Source of the DNA: Erigeron canadensis
Lineage: Eukaryota > Streptophyta > Magnoliopsida > Asterales > Asteraceae
Length of the DNA: 64,000 nt
Reading direction: 5' to 3'
NCBI RefSeq assembly: GCF_010389155.1
Contig: NC_057769.1
Span: 15,686,735-15,750,734, forward strand
This document shows, in pieces, positions 47,009-59,216 of the stretch. Position numbers and translations under genes: made by a program. The notes under the pieces are model-generated. The model had not been told where the DNA came from. It saw only the letters and a list, made by a program, of their open reading frames with translations, and searched no databases. Within the stretch, counting starts at the first letter, position 1, and each line of letters starts with the position of its first letter.

Positions 47009-47751
47009 CGATTCTCACTAGGACGATCTTCATCAGATCGTCTCAGTGCTTGATATTTCACTTTTCATACTTTAAGCTTTGTGGCTTGAAGGATGATCTC
47101 CTCAAGATCGTTCTGGCAAGTGGTTGTGGTGTGAAGTATTTGTTTGTGGCTAATTAATCCGAAAGGATTGGTTTGGTCAATTCAAATACTTAAAAAGTAT
47201 TTGATACTTGAAAATTTTGTGACAGAAAGCTAGGACGATCTCCTCAAGATCGTCTCAGCTCACTGATTCTAGGACGATCCTGACAAGATCGTCCCAGTTT
47301 CTTTGAAAAGTTGTTGTGGTTTGGTTGCTCTTTTGAAGTCGTTGTGATTGGGAATCACACACTTCCTGGGTAACTAATCTCATTGATTGGTTTTGCTCAA
47401 ATTTCTTTCAATCCATTTCATACTGAAACTCTGTCGAATTTTTACAAAAATACTTAGAGAATTTCTTCAAGTAATCAACTTTAGGACGATCTTACTCCAA
47501 GACCGTCTCATTTCCAGAATTCCAAAACGATTCTCTCAAGATCGTTTCATTTCAATTCATTTCATTTCATTTCATTTCTTGAATTCAATTCCAAAACTTA
47601 CTTCAATTTAAATTTCATTCCATACTTAGCCAAATTTCTTTCAAAGTTTCCAAGACGATCTCATTCAAAATCGTTTCAAATGTCTTTCACTCAAGACGAT
47701 CTTCATCCTAGAACGATCTTCTAGGACGATCTTTCTCTAAATCGTTTCATT
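47009..47751 (+). repeat. Dispersed GACGATC/GATCGTC hairpin repeats in element C leader
   Basis: Eight or more short imperfect palindromes of the form GGACGATCT, 6-9 nt, AGATCGTCTCA occur at about 47021, 47091, 47231, 47271, 47483, 47525, 47652 and 47692-47750. The first, third and fourth have perfect 7-bp GACGATC/GATCGTC arms. They lie in the transcribed leader between the primer site and the Gag ATG, the zone where packaging and dimerisation signals usually sit. Confidence 0.82.
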
Positions 47752-47806
47752 TCCAATTTTATTCAACTCTTATTTCAACTCAATTTTCAAATCAAATCAA
47801 TTTCAA

Positions 47807-50800
47807 ATGGCTTCTCGTGAAGCATTGACATTGGGTTCAGATACAAGACCTCCAGTTCTCTACCGTGGTTTCTATGGACTATGGAAGAAAAGATTTATGG
47901 ACTATGTGGAATGTCAACCAAATAGTCACCTGCTTAAAGATTTCATTCTTAATGGACTTGCAGTTCATCGCCATCCTACTACTGGTGTAATACCCACTCT
48001 TGATCTTTTGAATGCTGAACAAAAAGATAGAACAACTGCAGATAATAGAGCTAGATCATGCTTATACAAAGCTCTACCAGATGACATCTATGGCTCTGTT
48101 GATTCTTATGATACAGCCAAGGAAATATGGGATGAGGTGGCAAGACAAATGGAAGGATCTGACGTGACTTCAACAATAAGATTGACAAATGTGTTGACTG
48201 AGTTTGACAACTTCAGCAAATTGCCAAATGAATCTCTAGAGGCTGTCTAATGTAGCATCTGCAATGTCATAAATGAACTTAGGAAGAACAATGTCAAGAA
48301 ATCAGAGATTGAGTTAAACATCAAATTCATCAAAGCTCTTGGTCCAGAATGGGAAGATTTTGGAACACAGATTAAGCAACATCAAAATCTGACCAAGTTC
48401 ACCATCCATAATCTTCATGAATCCTTCAAACTCAACGAACATCAAGTTCTAAACAAAGCTTCATCAAGAAAAATGCCAGAAGTTGTATCTTCTGATCCTT
48501 TGGCATTGATTGTTGAAAAGAAGGTTTCTAAAGCTCTTAAAAGGCAAATGGTAGTTGTTTCTTCATCTGATGAGGAGGGAGATGATTTGATGGCTTCAAG
48601 AGATGGTGTCTCAGATGAACTATATCAAGCTCTTGCCGCGGTAACTAAGCATTTCAAGAAGAAATTCTACTAAGCGAGGCCAACAAACAACAATCTCCGC
48701 ACTTCTTCTACAAGTGCATTTCCAAAGAAGGAACACTATCATTCAAAGAGTTATGAGCAAAGTGAAGGAAGTGGATCAAAACATGTTGAGAAGAAGGAAG
48801 GATTTGAGAAACAAGTTGTTGAGAAGGGTAAAACATCAGATAAAAGGTGCTACAATTATGGAATACCAGGTCATTTTGCTATTGATTGCAAGTAACCTCG
48901 AAAGCGGAACTATGAGTATTACAAGCAGAAGATGTTGTTAGCCAAACAAGTGGAAGCCGGTCATGCATTGCTTGCTGAAGATGACAAATGGCTATTACTC
49001 TCCAATGATGAAGATGAAGATCTCTCTGCTAATGTTTGCTTTATGGCGAGGTTGACCAAGGACAAGGTTTTTGAAGCAGAACGCACTGATGATGAGTACC
49101 CGGATGATGAGGTAAATCTCGACTCTACTTTTTCATCAATTAAGGATAAAGAGTCATGTAGATTAGCTTTGTCAAACTTGATAACTCATATTAAGTCTTT
49201 AGCCAACAAAAACAAAAAATTGCAAAATAGTATTTTATTGTCTAAAAGTGATTTTTCAAAACTTCTTGAAGAACATTCAAAAATACTTTTTGAACATGAT
49301 GCTATTAAACAAAACTTTCAATCATATAAAGACCAAGTGTTGGTTAAAGAATATGAGTTGAATGCCTCTCCTGATTCTAAGTTATTACAAAAATGTCATA
49401 ATCTTGAAAAGACCATTCAAGATCTTGAAAAAGCCAATCAAGATCTTGAAATTCAAAAGACCAATGAATGGCTTCAGGCAAATGCTAGACAAATGGATGT
49501 TGATATTCTCAATAAGAAGCTTCAAGAAGCTAAACCAAACAATGTTGAACTCGAAAGGAAGATTTCTGACTTAAATCATACTTGTTTTCTAAAAGGCGTT
49601 GAGATTGAAAATCTTGAAAAACAAGTTAAGGAATTTAAAAAGAATATACTTTTCTATCAAGAGAAGTTATATAAAGTTGAACAAAACCCTATCTTGGATT
49701 TCACTGCCTATTTTAACAAGTCAAAAATTGCAAAAGATGATCTTCTTCTCGGGTTGGGATTTGAGAATATCACACCATTGCAAAAAGCCAAGGATGAAAT
49801 AGAATCTTTGTATGATGAACAATTTCTTCGACTTGGTATGGTACAACAATTTATTCGTCCATTGGATAACGTATTTGAGACCGATGAAGTTGAGAAACCA
49901 AAAGATGAATTTTTGGTTAATTATGATGCTCTAAATGCTTCTTACGAAACAAAAGAGTCTTCAATTTTTAAATTGGAAGAAATTGCATCGAATTTTCAAA
50001 ACCAAGAATCTGTCAGTCCTCCACCTAAACCAACTAAAATGTATATTCCATCAACATTTTTGGAAAAACAAATAGAAGGTTTACAATAAAAGGTGGATTC
50101 TCAACAAAAAGTCATTGATCATCTCAAGTCTCAAAGTCCAAATTCAGAGGATAAATTGGTTGTTGTACATGCTAAGAAAGTTTGTGAGAATGCTGCTACT
50201 CAAACTGATCTAATTGATTTAGTAGACCATTCAACCCAAACTACTTGTGTTTCATTTTCAAATTCCTCCACTCAGACCTTGACTGATTCTCTTGAATGTA
50301 CTTATCAAGATACAACTACCTCTATAGCTGATGATTATGTGCAATCTGATTTATCTTATGACGAACTTGCGCATAGTTTAGTTTTGATATGGTATTTTTA
50401 TAGGTTTTTCACATGCAATACTCTTGAAGAGTTAGTTGTTCACCCTAAGCTTAGTACTAGTATAGGTGTTGATACTTCTACTCAATTTTCTTGTGAAACC
50501 GAAGATGTGTCAGTTCAAGTTGACCTAATTTCAGAGACTACCCGTAATGTGAAGTTGGACACCAAGATTTCTAATTGTTCAAAACTTTTGAAAAAATCTA
50601 AAACAAATCACTCTCCAGTGCAATTTAATTTTCCAAATGATTTCACTAAAGATGATTTTGATAAATTCATGGAGGGAGAACATGTTTTTGAGTCAGAAAC
50701 AGAGAAAAAGATTGAATCTACCAAAATCAAAGTTGAAACAAAAGAGAAATCTAAACCTCAGAATCCAATTTTCAAAGCTCCAACTTCATACTACTCAAAG

Positions 50801-51625
50801 GAACGAGTTAAGACCAAACTCGTCAAGACTGAACCAAAGACTATTAAGTTAGAACCAAAAGTTCCTACCCCGGATAAGCATGTCAAAACCAAACAAGCTG
50901 AGACCACTCCCAGAACAAAGTACACCAAAGTGAAACTTCCGGAAGACAATCCTAAGGTTTCTTCATCTAACTCTCAATCTAGTTCTTTACCTAAGGTATC
51001 TAAGTCTTGCTCAGTTTTGCTAACTAGGGATATATCAAATGGTGCGACTAGATATAGGGATAGATATGGATGGTTTTCTCATGATAAACCAAAGAAACAT
51101 GAAGTTTCTTAACCTCCAAAAGCTCCTAACAAGATGAAAGTGTTTAATTCCCATCGTTCTAATCTTTTTAGTTTCAATTCAACAGGTGGAAAGAGCATAA
51201 ATAGTGATACTAAATGGGTACCTAAGTCTTTAGTACCTAAGTTCACTAATGTTGAGAAAAAGAAAAAAAGGCGAAGGAGAAAGGCTGGTAATAAGAAGAA
51301 AAGTGTTTCTTTTAAGTCAAACAATTCATCTTTTAAGTCATCTTTGTTAGACAATGTTAATGATGCCAAGGCAAAGCCTTGTGAGCTTGTAAACAATGTT
51401 AATTCATGTTCTCGTGTGGTTGGTGTGAATGCTTGTAGACATGTTACCTTTAATTCCCGTGTGAATGTTCATACTTTTTATCCAAATGTGCTTGTTGATA
51501 ATGTGCTTGTTAATGCTTATGTTGATTCTAAAGCATGTTTGCATGCATTTCCTAAGTTATATACCCTGCCTGTGTTAACTAACCACAAAGGACCCGTCTT
51601 CAAGTGGGTACCTAAAGTCGGTTAA
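47807..51625 (+). pseudogene. gag: Element C Gag with coiled-coil and TQT extension, five stops
   Basis: A single frame runs 1272 codons, broken only by stops at 48248, 48671, 48893, 50087 and 51110. Order: copia Gag core (LYRGFYGLWKKRFMDYVECQ, then WDEVARQMEGSD), a CCHC knuckle at about 48848-48889 in which the second Cys is Tyr (CYNYGIPGHFAIDC), a coiled-coil rich in Leu/Lys/Glu (about 49140-49690), then a region with TQT motifs at 50198, 50234 and 50270, and a basic KKKKRRRRKAGNKKK tract at about 51254-51300. Gag would form the particle and bind the RNA; TQT motifs are known dynein light chain LC8 ligands, and Sirevirus Gag-LC8 interaction has been reported. The usual copia Gag is far shorter. 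Confidence 0.9.
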
Positions 51626-51635
51626 ATTTCTTTGA

Positions 51636-54600
51636 TTGCAGGAAATAACCATTTGTGTTTGGATACTCGATTCCGGGTGTTCAAAATACATGACTGGCAA
51701 TAAAGCATTGCTCAAGAACTTTATCGAACAATTCATGGGAATTGTCCGCTTTGGAAACAACAATTTTGCTCCTATCTTAGGTTATGGAGACATTGAACGC
51801 AATGGAATTGTCATCAAGAAAGTTCACTATGTTGAAGGATTAAGTCATAACTTGTTCAGTGTTGGACAATTCTGTGACAACAATCTTCAAGTTCTTTTTC
51901 GACAATCTCTTTGCAAGGTTCAAACTCTAGAAGGAGTCGACATTCTTTATGGCGACCGTGATGATAATCTTTTACCGTCAATCTCGATGATAACCAACCA
52001 ACCGATAATATTTGTCTCATTTCAAAGGCTACATCGAAGAATTCTTGGTTATGGCATAGAAGGCTTTCTCATCTAAATTTTCAAACTATCAATGCTTTGG
52101 TCAACAAGCATCTTGTTGAAGGCTTGCCTGACTATAAGTATGAAAGTGAACATGGATCCATAAACAAGCATCTGTTGGAAAGATTAAAAGAGCTTCTCAT
52201 AAACCAAAGAAATCTCCAAACTCATTAGCACCTCTTCATTTGCTTCACATGGATCTTTGTGGGCCGATGAAAGTACAAAGCCGAAATGGGAAGAAATAAA
52301 TCTTGGTTATTGTTGTTGATTTTTCAAGATATACTTGGGTCAACTTTCTTGCATCCAAAGATGAAACAACTCAGATTCTGATCGATTTCATCACTTCTAC
52401 TCATGTAAATCTTCAACTTCCAGTTCGTTACATCCGTTTGGATAACGGAACTGAGTTCAAAGATGCCGTTTTTGATGAATTTTGCAAATCAAAAGGCATT
52501 ACTCATCAATTCTCTGCGGTTCGCACTCCTCAACAAAATGGTGTCGTTGAAAGGAGAATTCGAACGCTAGTGGAAGCAGCAAGAACAATGCTTGCTTATT
52601 CCAAGTTGCCATCAAATATGTGGGCTGAAGCTGTTGACACTGCTTGTCACACTCAAAATCGGTCCATCATCAATCAGCGTTTCGAAAAGACTCCTTATGA
52701 GGTTATTAACAAACGCAAACCTAACATCAACTATTTCCATATATTTGGGTGTGTTTGTTACACTTTGAATGATTGGGAGAACCTTGGAAAGTTCGAGAAG
52801 AAAGGTGATGAAGGTTACTTTGTTGGTTATTCCAAGACATCAATTGCCTATCGAATCTACAATCGCCGAACAAACACAATTCAAGAATCAATGAATGTTT
52901 GGTTTGATGAGATGTCGGGCATGATCTTTGAACAAGAAAGTTTGCTACCAACAAGTAATGATTCAAGTACTTCAACAAGGACTTCTACCTTAGCATCTAA
53001 ATTCAAGAAGTTTCCAACTCCAACAAGTGATAAATTAGATATTCTTTTTGAAGAATTCTATCATTCCAAACCGATTCATGATAAAGAACCTCAAGTCATC
53101 GTTGAACCAATTCCAACCAATGAACCAATTCAAATCAACGATCCAGTTCCTGTCAACAATCATGAATCATCATCAAGCTCTTCAAAGCAAGGAGATTCTT
53201 CTTCTAGTAGTAGTTCTTCATCTACTTCTAATGATTCTTCTTCACCACCCTCTCCTGATAATTCTACTCAACAGAATGTTCAAGAACAACCTCTTCGATT
53301 TACTCAAACAACAATCCAATGAACACTCCAAATGTGTATGTGCCACTTGACTTTGATCATCCAGCTTATGAGGAAAGAGTTCTACCGAGTAATGATTCCC
53401 TCTCTCAACAAAACTCAATGTTTGATGATGATGTTGATGTTCAACAACAAGATCATCTTCCTCATGATCGCAAATGGGCACGTATGCAGAAAGATCATCC
53501 TACTGATCAAATTATTGGAGATCCACAAGCCGGAGTAACTACCCGTACTTCAGTAAACGAGTGTCTTGTTGCAATTTCTCTTACCAATATCGAAACCAAA
53601 ACAGTCTCCAAAGCTCTCCGTGATCCGGAGTGGGTTAAAGCAATGCAAGATGAACTCGCACAATTTGAAAGACTGAAAGTATGGAGATTAGTTCCAAATC
53701 CGAGAAAAGATTATCCAATTGGGACAAAGTGGATTTTCAAAAACAAGAAGGATGAGAATGGAGTGGTAGTAAGGAACAAAGCTCGACTTGTTGCAAAGGG
53801 TTATTGACAACAACCAGGTGTTGATTTCGACGAAACTTTTGCTCCAGTTGCAAGAATGGAGGCCATTCGGATTTTCTTAGCTTATGCCGCATTCTGAAAC
53901 TTCACTGTGTTTCAAATGGATGTGAAGACAGCTTTCTTGAATGGTGACCTCAAAGAAGAAGTTTACGTTGAACAACCAGAAGGTTTTGTTGATCCTAAAA
54001 GGCCAAACCATGTCTACAGGTTAGATAAGGCTCTCTATGGTCTTAAGCAAGCACCCCGTGCATGGTATGATTCCTTAACTATTTTCTTATTAAGAGGTGG
54101 CTTTACCAAAGGCACAATTGACCCTACCCTTTTCATTCACAAACAAGGTAAGCATGTTCTTCTTGTCCAAATATATGTTGATGACATTTTCTTTGGGTCA
54201 ACCAGTCAAACATTTTGCCGAAACTTTTCATCTCTAATGGTTAATCATTTTGAAATGAGCATGATTGGGGAAATGAACTACTTTTTGGGTCTTCAAATCA
54301 AACAACTACCAAATGGTATTTTCATATCACACGGTAAGTATATTCATGACATGTTGAAAAAGTTTGATATGACTACTTGTTCTTCAATTTCAACTCCAAT
54401 GGCTGCTTGTACAAGTATTAATGGTGATAAAAATGGGAAACCATTTGACCAAAAGAGATATAGAAGTATGATTGGTTCATTGTTATATCTTACAGCATCT
54501 CGCCTAGATATAATGTTTGCAACATGTATGTGTGCTAGGTATCAAGCTGCTCCAACTGATTTACATTTTCAAGCTGTGAAATGACTATTTTGTTATCTGA

Positions 54601-55121
54601 AGGGTACACCCAATTTAGGTCTCTGGTATCCAAGGGATACTAGATTCAATCTAACTGCTTATTCAGATGCAGATCATGCAGGTTGTAAGCTTGATCGCAA
54701 GAGCACTTCCGGTACTTTACAATTTTTAAGTGATAAAATTGTGAGTTAGTCTTCCAAGAAACGGTATTGTGTGTCACTATCAACGGCTGAAGCTGAATAT
54801 GTGGCTGCGGCTAGTTGTTGTGCTCAAGTGTTATGGATGAAGACGCAACTAACTGATTATGGTATGAAATATGATCATATCCCTATCTATTGGGATTCTC
54901 AGAGTGCCATTGCTATTGTTGTCAACTTAGTAAACCATTCTCGATCAAAGCATATTGATCTGAGATATCATTTTCGCAAAGATCATATTGAGAAAGGTGA
55001 CATCGAGCTCTACTTTGTTGGAACTGACTATCAACTTGCAGATTTGTTCACAAAACCATTGGACAAAAAGAGGTTTAACTTTCTTATCTCTAAGCTTGAC
55101 ATGTTAAATCTTGAACCTTAA
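51636..55121 (+). pseudogene. pol: Element C pol: protease, integrase, RT, RNase H, broken
   Basis: Protease motif WILDSGCSKYMTG is near 51660; gag-pre-integrase WLWHRRLSHLNFQ near 52046; integrase core at 52303-53322 (FSRYTWVNFLA, RLDNGTEF, TPQQNGVVERR); RT at 53319-54584 ([34 protein letters not shown], catalytic IYVDDIFF); RNase H at 54585-55121 (LSTAEAEYVAAASCCAQ, ADLFTKPLD). Frame changes occur near 51655, 52000 and 53310; stops are at 52300, 53805, 53895, 54582 and 54747. RT and RNase H share one frame. Domain order protease-integrase-RT-RNase H defines Ty1/copia. Confidence 0.93.
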
Positions 55122-55239
55122 ATTATTTTGTTCTTGATACATTCTAGAAAAACAAAATACAAAATTTGAAAAGATAAAAGCAAATACAAAAATAGAAAAT
55201 CTTGAAAATCAAACAAAAAGTTTTTTTTTCCATGATGGT

Positions 55240-55372
55240 TTACATATACCATATATGTAACCCGTACTTCATTGTTTTATTTATTTCACAGTGGCTTATA
55301 CATACTTTGTGTATAACCCGTGCTTCATAGTTTTATTTATTTCAAAGAGGCTTACATATACTCTGTATGTAA
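55240..55372 (+). repeat. Three 56-bp tandem repeats with covarying hairpins
   Basis: Hairpins of identical geometry (9-bp stem, 3-nt loop) sit at 55240-55260, 55296-55316 and 55352-55372, an exact 56-bp period. The 5' arms are TTACATATA, TTATACATA and TTACATATA; the 3' arms are TATATGTAA, TGTGTATAA and TGTATGTAA. Between copies 1 and 2, two base pairs change on both sides (C-G to T-A, T-A to C-G), and copies 2 and 3 have one T-G wobble. Each is followed by CCCG and CTTCA. They begin about 120 bp after the pol stop. Confidence 0.88.
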
Positions 55373-58050
55373 CCCGCTCTTCAAATACTTTATTTAAAGT
55401 TATCAAATTTTAAATCTTCATGAATTATTCATTTTTAAGATTCTGTTGTTATACATATAGATTGATATAAGAAAACAAGGAATCGAACGCCTTTGTATAC
55501 TTCCAAGTGATCTTATATCAAGATGTATGTGTCATAGCAGTTGATTGCTTTCAAAACAAGTTTGCTTAAATATTTTATTGCATCCAACTTGTTGATGTAA
55601 GATGCGAAGGATCGAACGCCTTTGTGTATTCCCTAGCATTCTTATTATTAACATTGTTGATGAAACAAAACTTTGTGTTTCTCAATTGAAAAATCTTGTT
55701 CACATTAGACTCTCAAATTTTTCTGTATATATCACAACCAAGATTTTACTCTTTTTGATTTCACAAAAACCAATTTTTGCTCTACCTTTCTATGGAAAAC
55801 ATTTTGATCTATTCTTGCATAGATTAAGGGGGAGTTTGTGATTTCAAAATCTTTCAAAACTTCAAATGTGTTTTAAATTTTTTTCCATACACACGTTTGA
55901 TGATTTTCCAATGATTTTCAATCAAAAGAAGTTCGGTGATTACTTTGCACATGAGCGATCAACTTCTTCTCAAAATTTACTCCATGAACTTCATCATCGC
56001 CGATAAGTTCTAACCCCGGAGTATTCACTTCTTTCATTAGATAGTGAAGGTATTTTGAGTGATGATGTTTTTGTGCAAATAGGATGGAGGGAGTAAAGTC
56101 GAAAAGTGAGAGGTTAAGGTGATATGTTGTGAGAAAATGATTAAAAGAAATGATACCCTTCCCTAAATTCTCAAATCGCCGGGTTAAAACACGTTTCTAT
56201 CGGATGTTATTTGTTGATATCTCGGTATTGAAGAAGTCTTCATGGACCCAGTGAAGCGATGCACATCTTTACCTAACCACTCAAGTGTTTCTTAACAAAT
56301 ACTTGTTTCAATTCTCACAGAGATTTTCACATTTCTATTGACTCTTCATTTGGAAGATGTTGATATTGAATAAAGGCGACATTCTGCTCCAGTCCCCGAC
56401 TTCATTTGATCACGTTGTGTCTAGAGCTATCTTGATTGATCATTAATTTGATCATTATTCATTTCTTTAAGACACATTCAAGTCATATCTTTGTGATATT
56501 ATTGCTTATCTATGTGATATAGCCGGAACATTTGTAGTGATATCTTTTGATATTCCACGATGATCAAATGGAAATCCTACCAATGCTAACATCTTTTCCA
56601 ACGTTGAACGTAGGTCTCATAATTACATTTATGTGATTATTGAGTGAACGAGAAGTCTAACAGTGACCTCGGATTTTACCTAAAAGTCTTTAAGGATAAT
56701 AGATTGTGGTTATCGAATGCTTCGGCTGTACTAACCATGATTTATATTCTTTGGAGTAATCTAGTGGTTGAAAAGCCCCAGACCGAATTATGTTAGAACA
56801 TTGATTTGTGCATGTCTCAATGATACATAGGAAATCCGAAAAATGTTATACATTTATATCGGTCATTTCATTAATCCTTTTGATTTTTGAACATGTTAAC
56901 GGATCATTCTTATCCGGTTTCATTTCTCATCTCACAAACACAAAAACCACCAACACCATACTATAACGTTTGTATCAACAACTTCAACCTTACATTTTAG
57001 TTACCCTTAGGATTCTTTGGGATGGGCTAATTGTTTGGGTTGATGCGTTGATGGTTGATATTTCTCCATGTAAATCTAGTTTTGGATTGTGATATTTCTT
57101 TTAGCATTTTATCAATCAATGTTTGCATAATGACATTGGTTTCCAGTTTTGTCATTATGAGGGGGAGAAAAAGATTATGATTGATTAGGAAAGAAATAAG
57201 AAGAGTTTGTGCTTGGTTTGTGCAATTATTATGGAGTTAGTATGTGAAAAGGTGTTTGTTTGTTTGTGTATGAAAATTACATAAAATTTAGCTATGGATC
57301 GTTCAGGTTAATGTGTCAAAGATTTTCAAAACATTTCAGTCAAATGAGCTCAAATGTTCACTAGATTTTAGTTGATTGAGATCTTGATTTGAAAAAGAAG
57401 AACTGAGATGAATACAACGATAAGAATGAAACCGAAGATGAAAGGGTATTCTCTCAAGATGGAACAAATGTTCAAAGATGCTCCAACAAGGTTTATTCTC
57501 ATAAATTGAGGGGGAGCATGATTACTTCATAAGAGACTTATCCAAACTTCATTCAGATGTTTACTCTCCAAAGTGTTCAAGTCAATGTGACAAAGATCAA
57601 AGCTACAAAAAGTTGTAAGATTGGTTAGAAGATTCAAGACAAAGAAGTAATGCTTCAAAAGAGCCTTCATCAACATACTTCATTGAAGATCTTCAAAGTC
57701 ATACAATTACACTTGTTCAAGAAGCTCCAATGCATATATCAAGGGGGAGAGTACAAGTTCATGATACTTCATTTCAAGAAGTTGAATTTCACTCAAGAGT
57801 TGAAGATTGAAGAATCAAAGACAAATTCATACCTTCCGCACCTCAAAAGACAACTCTGATTTCATTCTCTGTTCAAAAAGGAACATTCAAAATCACTTCA
57901 TGATTTAACTTCAAGAAGTCCAAGACCAAGACTGAATCAAGTTCGCTAAAGACTTGTGTCTACATACCAATTGTCTTCACCACCGGGCTCATCAAATTCA
58001 TTCCTACAAGACAAAGATAACACCTACTTCATTCATTACAATATATCACT
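55373..58050 (+). other. Element C long 3' region with multiple polypurine tracts
   Basis: No continuous reading frame survives, so an envelope-like gene is not supported. Polypurine tracts of the AGGGGGAG type occur at about 55828, 57160, 57508, 57738 and 58052, the last directly before the 3' LTR. Multiple polypurine tracts upstream of the 3' LTR are a described Sirevirus feature. Two similar blocks containing GATCGAACGCCTTTGT(A/G)TA lie near 55483 and 55612. Confidence 0.75.
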
Positions 58051-58061
58051 AAGGGGGAGAA

Positions 58062-58382
58062 TGTTAGAAATCCAAAAATAGTGATAAATTGTAATTTAAG
58101 TTAGTGGACTTACTTGTTGTTAAGTCATAGTTAAATGATTTTTAAGGATGAGGGACTAGATGTGATAATTAGCATAAATGTATAGTTAGTCTATAAATAC
58201 TCCCTCACACCTTAAAAATCATAAGCCTTTCACCCATTTCCTTCATTCCTGTAACAGTTACACACACTTAATACCAATCTTTCCTCTCTCTCTCAAAAAC
58301 ACACACTAAAATACCAAGAACACACACACATCCAAATCCATCATTGAATTTGTGAATCCAGGACTGAAATCGTGTTATCACA
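58062..58382 (+). repeat. Element C 3' LTR
   Basis: The 321-bp partner of 46240-46560, preceded by polypurine AAGGGGGAGA (58051-58060) and followed by CTTAG. Confidence 0.95.
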
Positions 58383-58387
58383 CTTAG

Positions 58388-59210
58388 ATATCTAATTATG
58401 TTATTATAAGGAACATTATTATTAGCCCTTAGTTAAGTTTAGGCATTACTTTAGTTCCATTAGTTTTATTGATATTGCTTAGTCTGTCTTAGATAGCTAA
58501 TTATGTCACTATAATCTTATTGCCCTTAGTTTTAGGCATTACTTTAATAATCTTCTATTACTTGTATCATAAATTGACATCCTCCTTATTTCCACTGTAG
58601 TACCTAACTTACGCATTAAGCCACTTATTTGTGCAAACTTTGCTTTATGAAAGGATTAATTACCTCTAACTCTGAAGATGCTAGACCTTGACTATGTCAT
58701 TCGCCATAATGAACCCACTGCTGTTACTGCTAACTTTTCTGCAGCTCAAAAAGCGAATTGTAATAAAGTGGGATAAGGTGAATCGCTTGTCACTAATGAT
58801 GATCAGGAACTTCATCAATTAAAGTATCTGAGGGAATGTATAAAGCGTATGCAAGTAACTTAAGAACAAAGGAAATAGCAGTGTTTGTGAACACATAATG
58901 AATATGACTGACATGACTCATAAGTTTAAAAGTCCTAAAATTGAAAGTCTTTGATAATTTTCTTGTGCATTGACCTCATTGCATGCTCATTTTGACACCT
59001 TCAAAATTAACTTTAGTGCTATGAAGGACAAATGGTCGATGAGTGAACTAAATGCAATGTGTGTACAAGAAAATGTTCGTCTTAAGTTGGGCCAACCTAA
59101 AGTGTTCACCTTACTACCACTGCTAATTCCATTAAGAGGAAAGATATGACAATAATAATACTGCAAATAAAGTTCAAAAGGCTAATCATGGTGTTGTTGC
59201 TTCTAGATTT
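58388..59210 (+). pseudogene. Element A gag region, degraded
   Basis: The tract resumes A's interior after element C. Repeated leader-like blocks (AGGCATTAC-TTAGTTCCATTA) link it to 45510-45545. From about 58670 there are short gag-like fragments; no continuous frame is present. Confidence 0.5.
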
Positions 59211-59216
59211 AAGTCC

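Larger units (their letters stand above)
46240..58382 (+). mobile_element. Element C: Sirevirus-like Ty1/copia retrotransposon
   Basis: The 12.1-kb element has target duplication CTTAG at 46235-46239 and 58383-58387 and two 321-bp LTRs (46240-46560, 58062-58382) differing at about 11 sites by eye (roughly 97% identical). It has a tRNA-Met primer site at 46563-46574, a long leader with hairpin repeats, a very long Gag frame (47807-51625), protease-integrase-RT-RNase H (51636-55121), then 2.9 kb of 3' sequence with repeated polypurine tracts. The extended Gag with TQT motifs and multiple polypurine tracts are features known from Sireviruses. It is the youngest large element here by nesting and LTR similarity, but stops and frameshifts make it defective. 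Confidence 0.95.

Noticed and set aside
49362..49802. Alternative frames within the Gag coiled-coil
   Set aside because: Lys/Ile-rich shadows of the Gag frame, which runs uninterrupted there.
55602..57859. Possible envelope-like gene after pol in element C
   Set aside because: Only short, unconnected frames are present and none shows a clear signal peptide plus membrane pattern.
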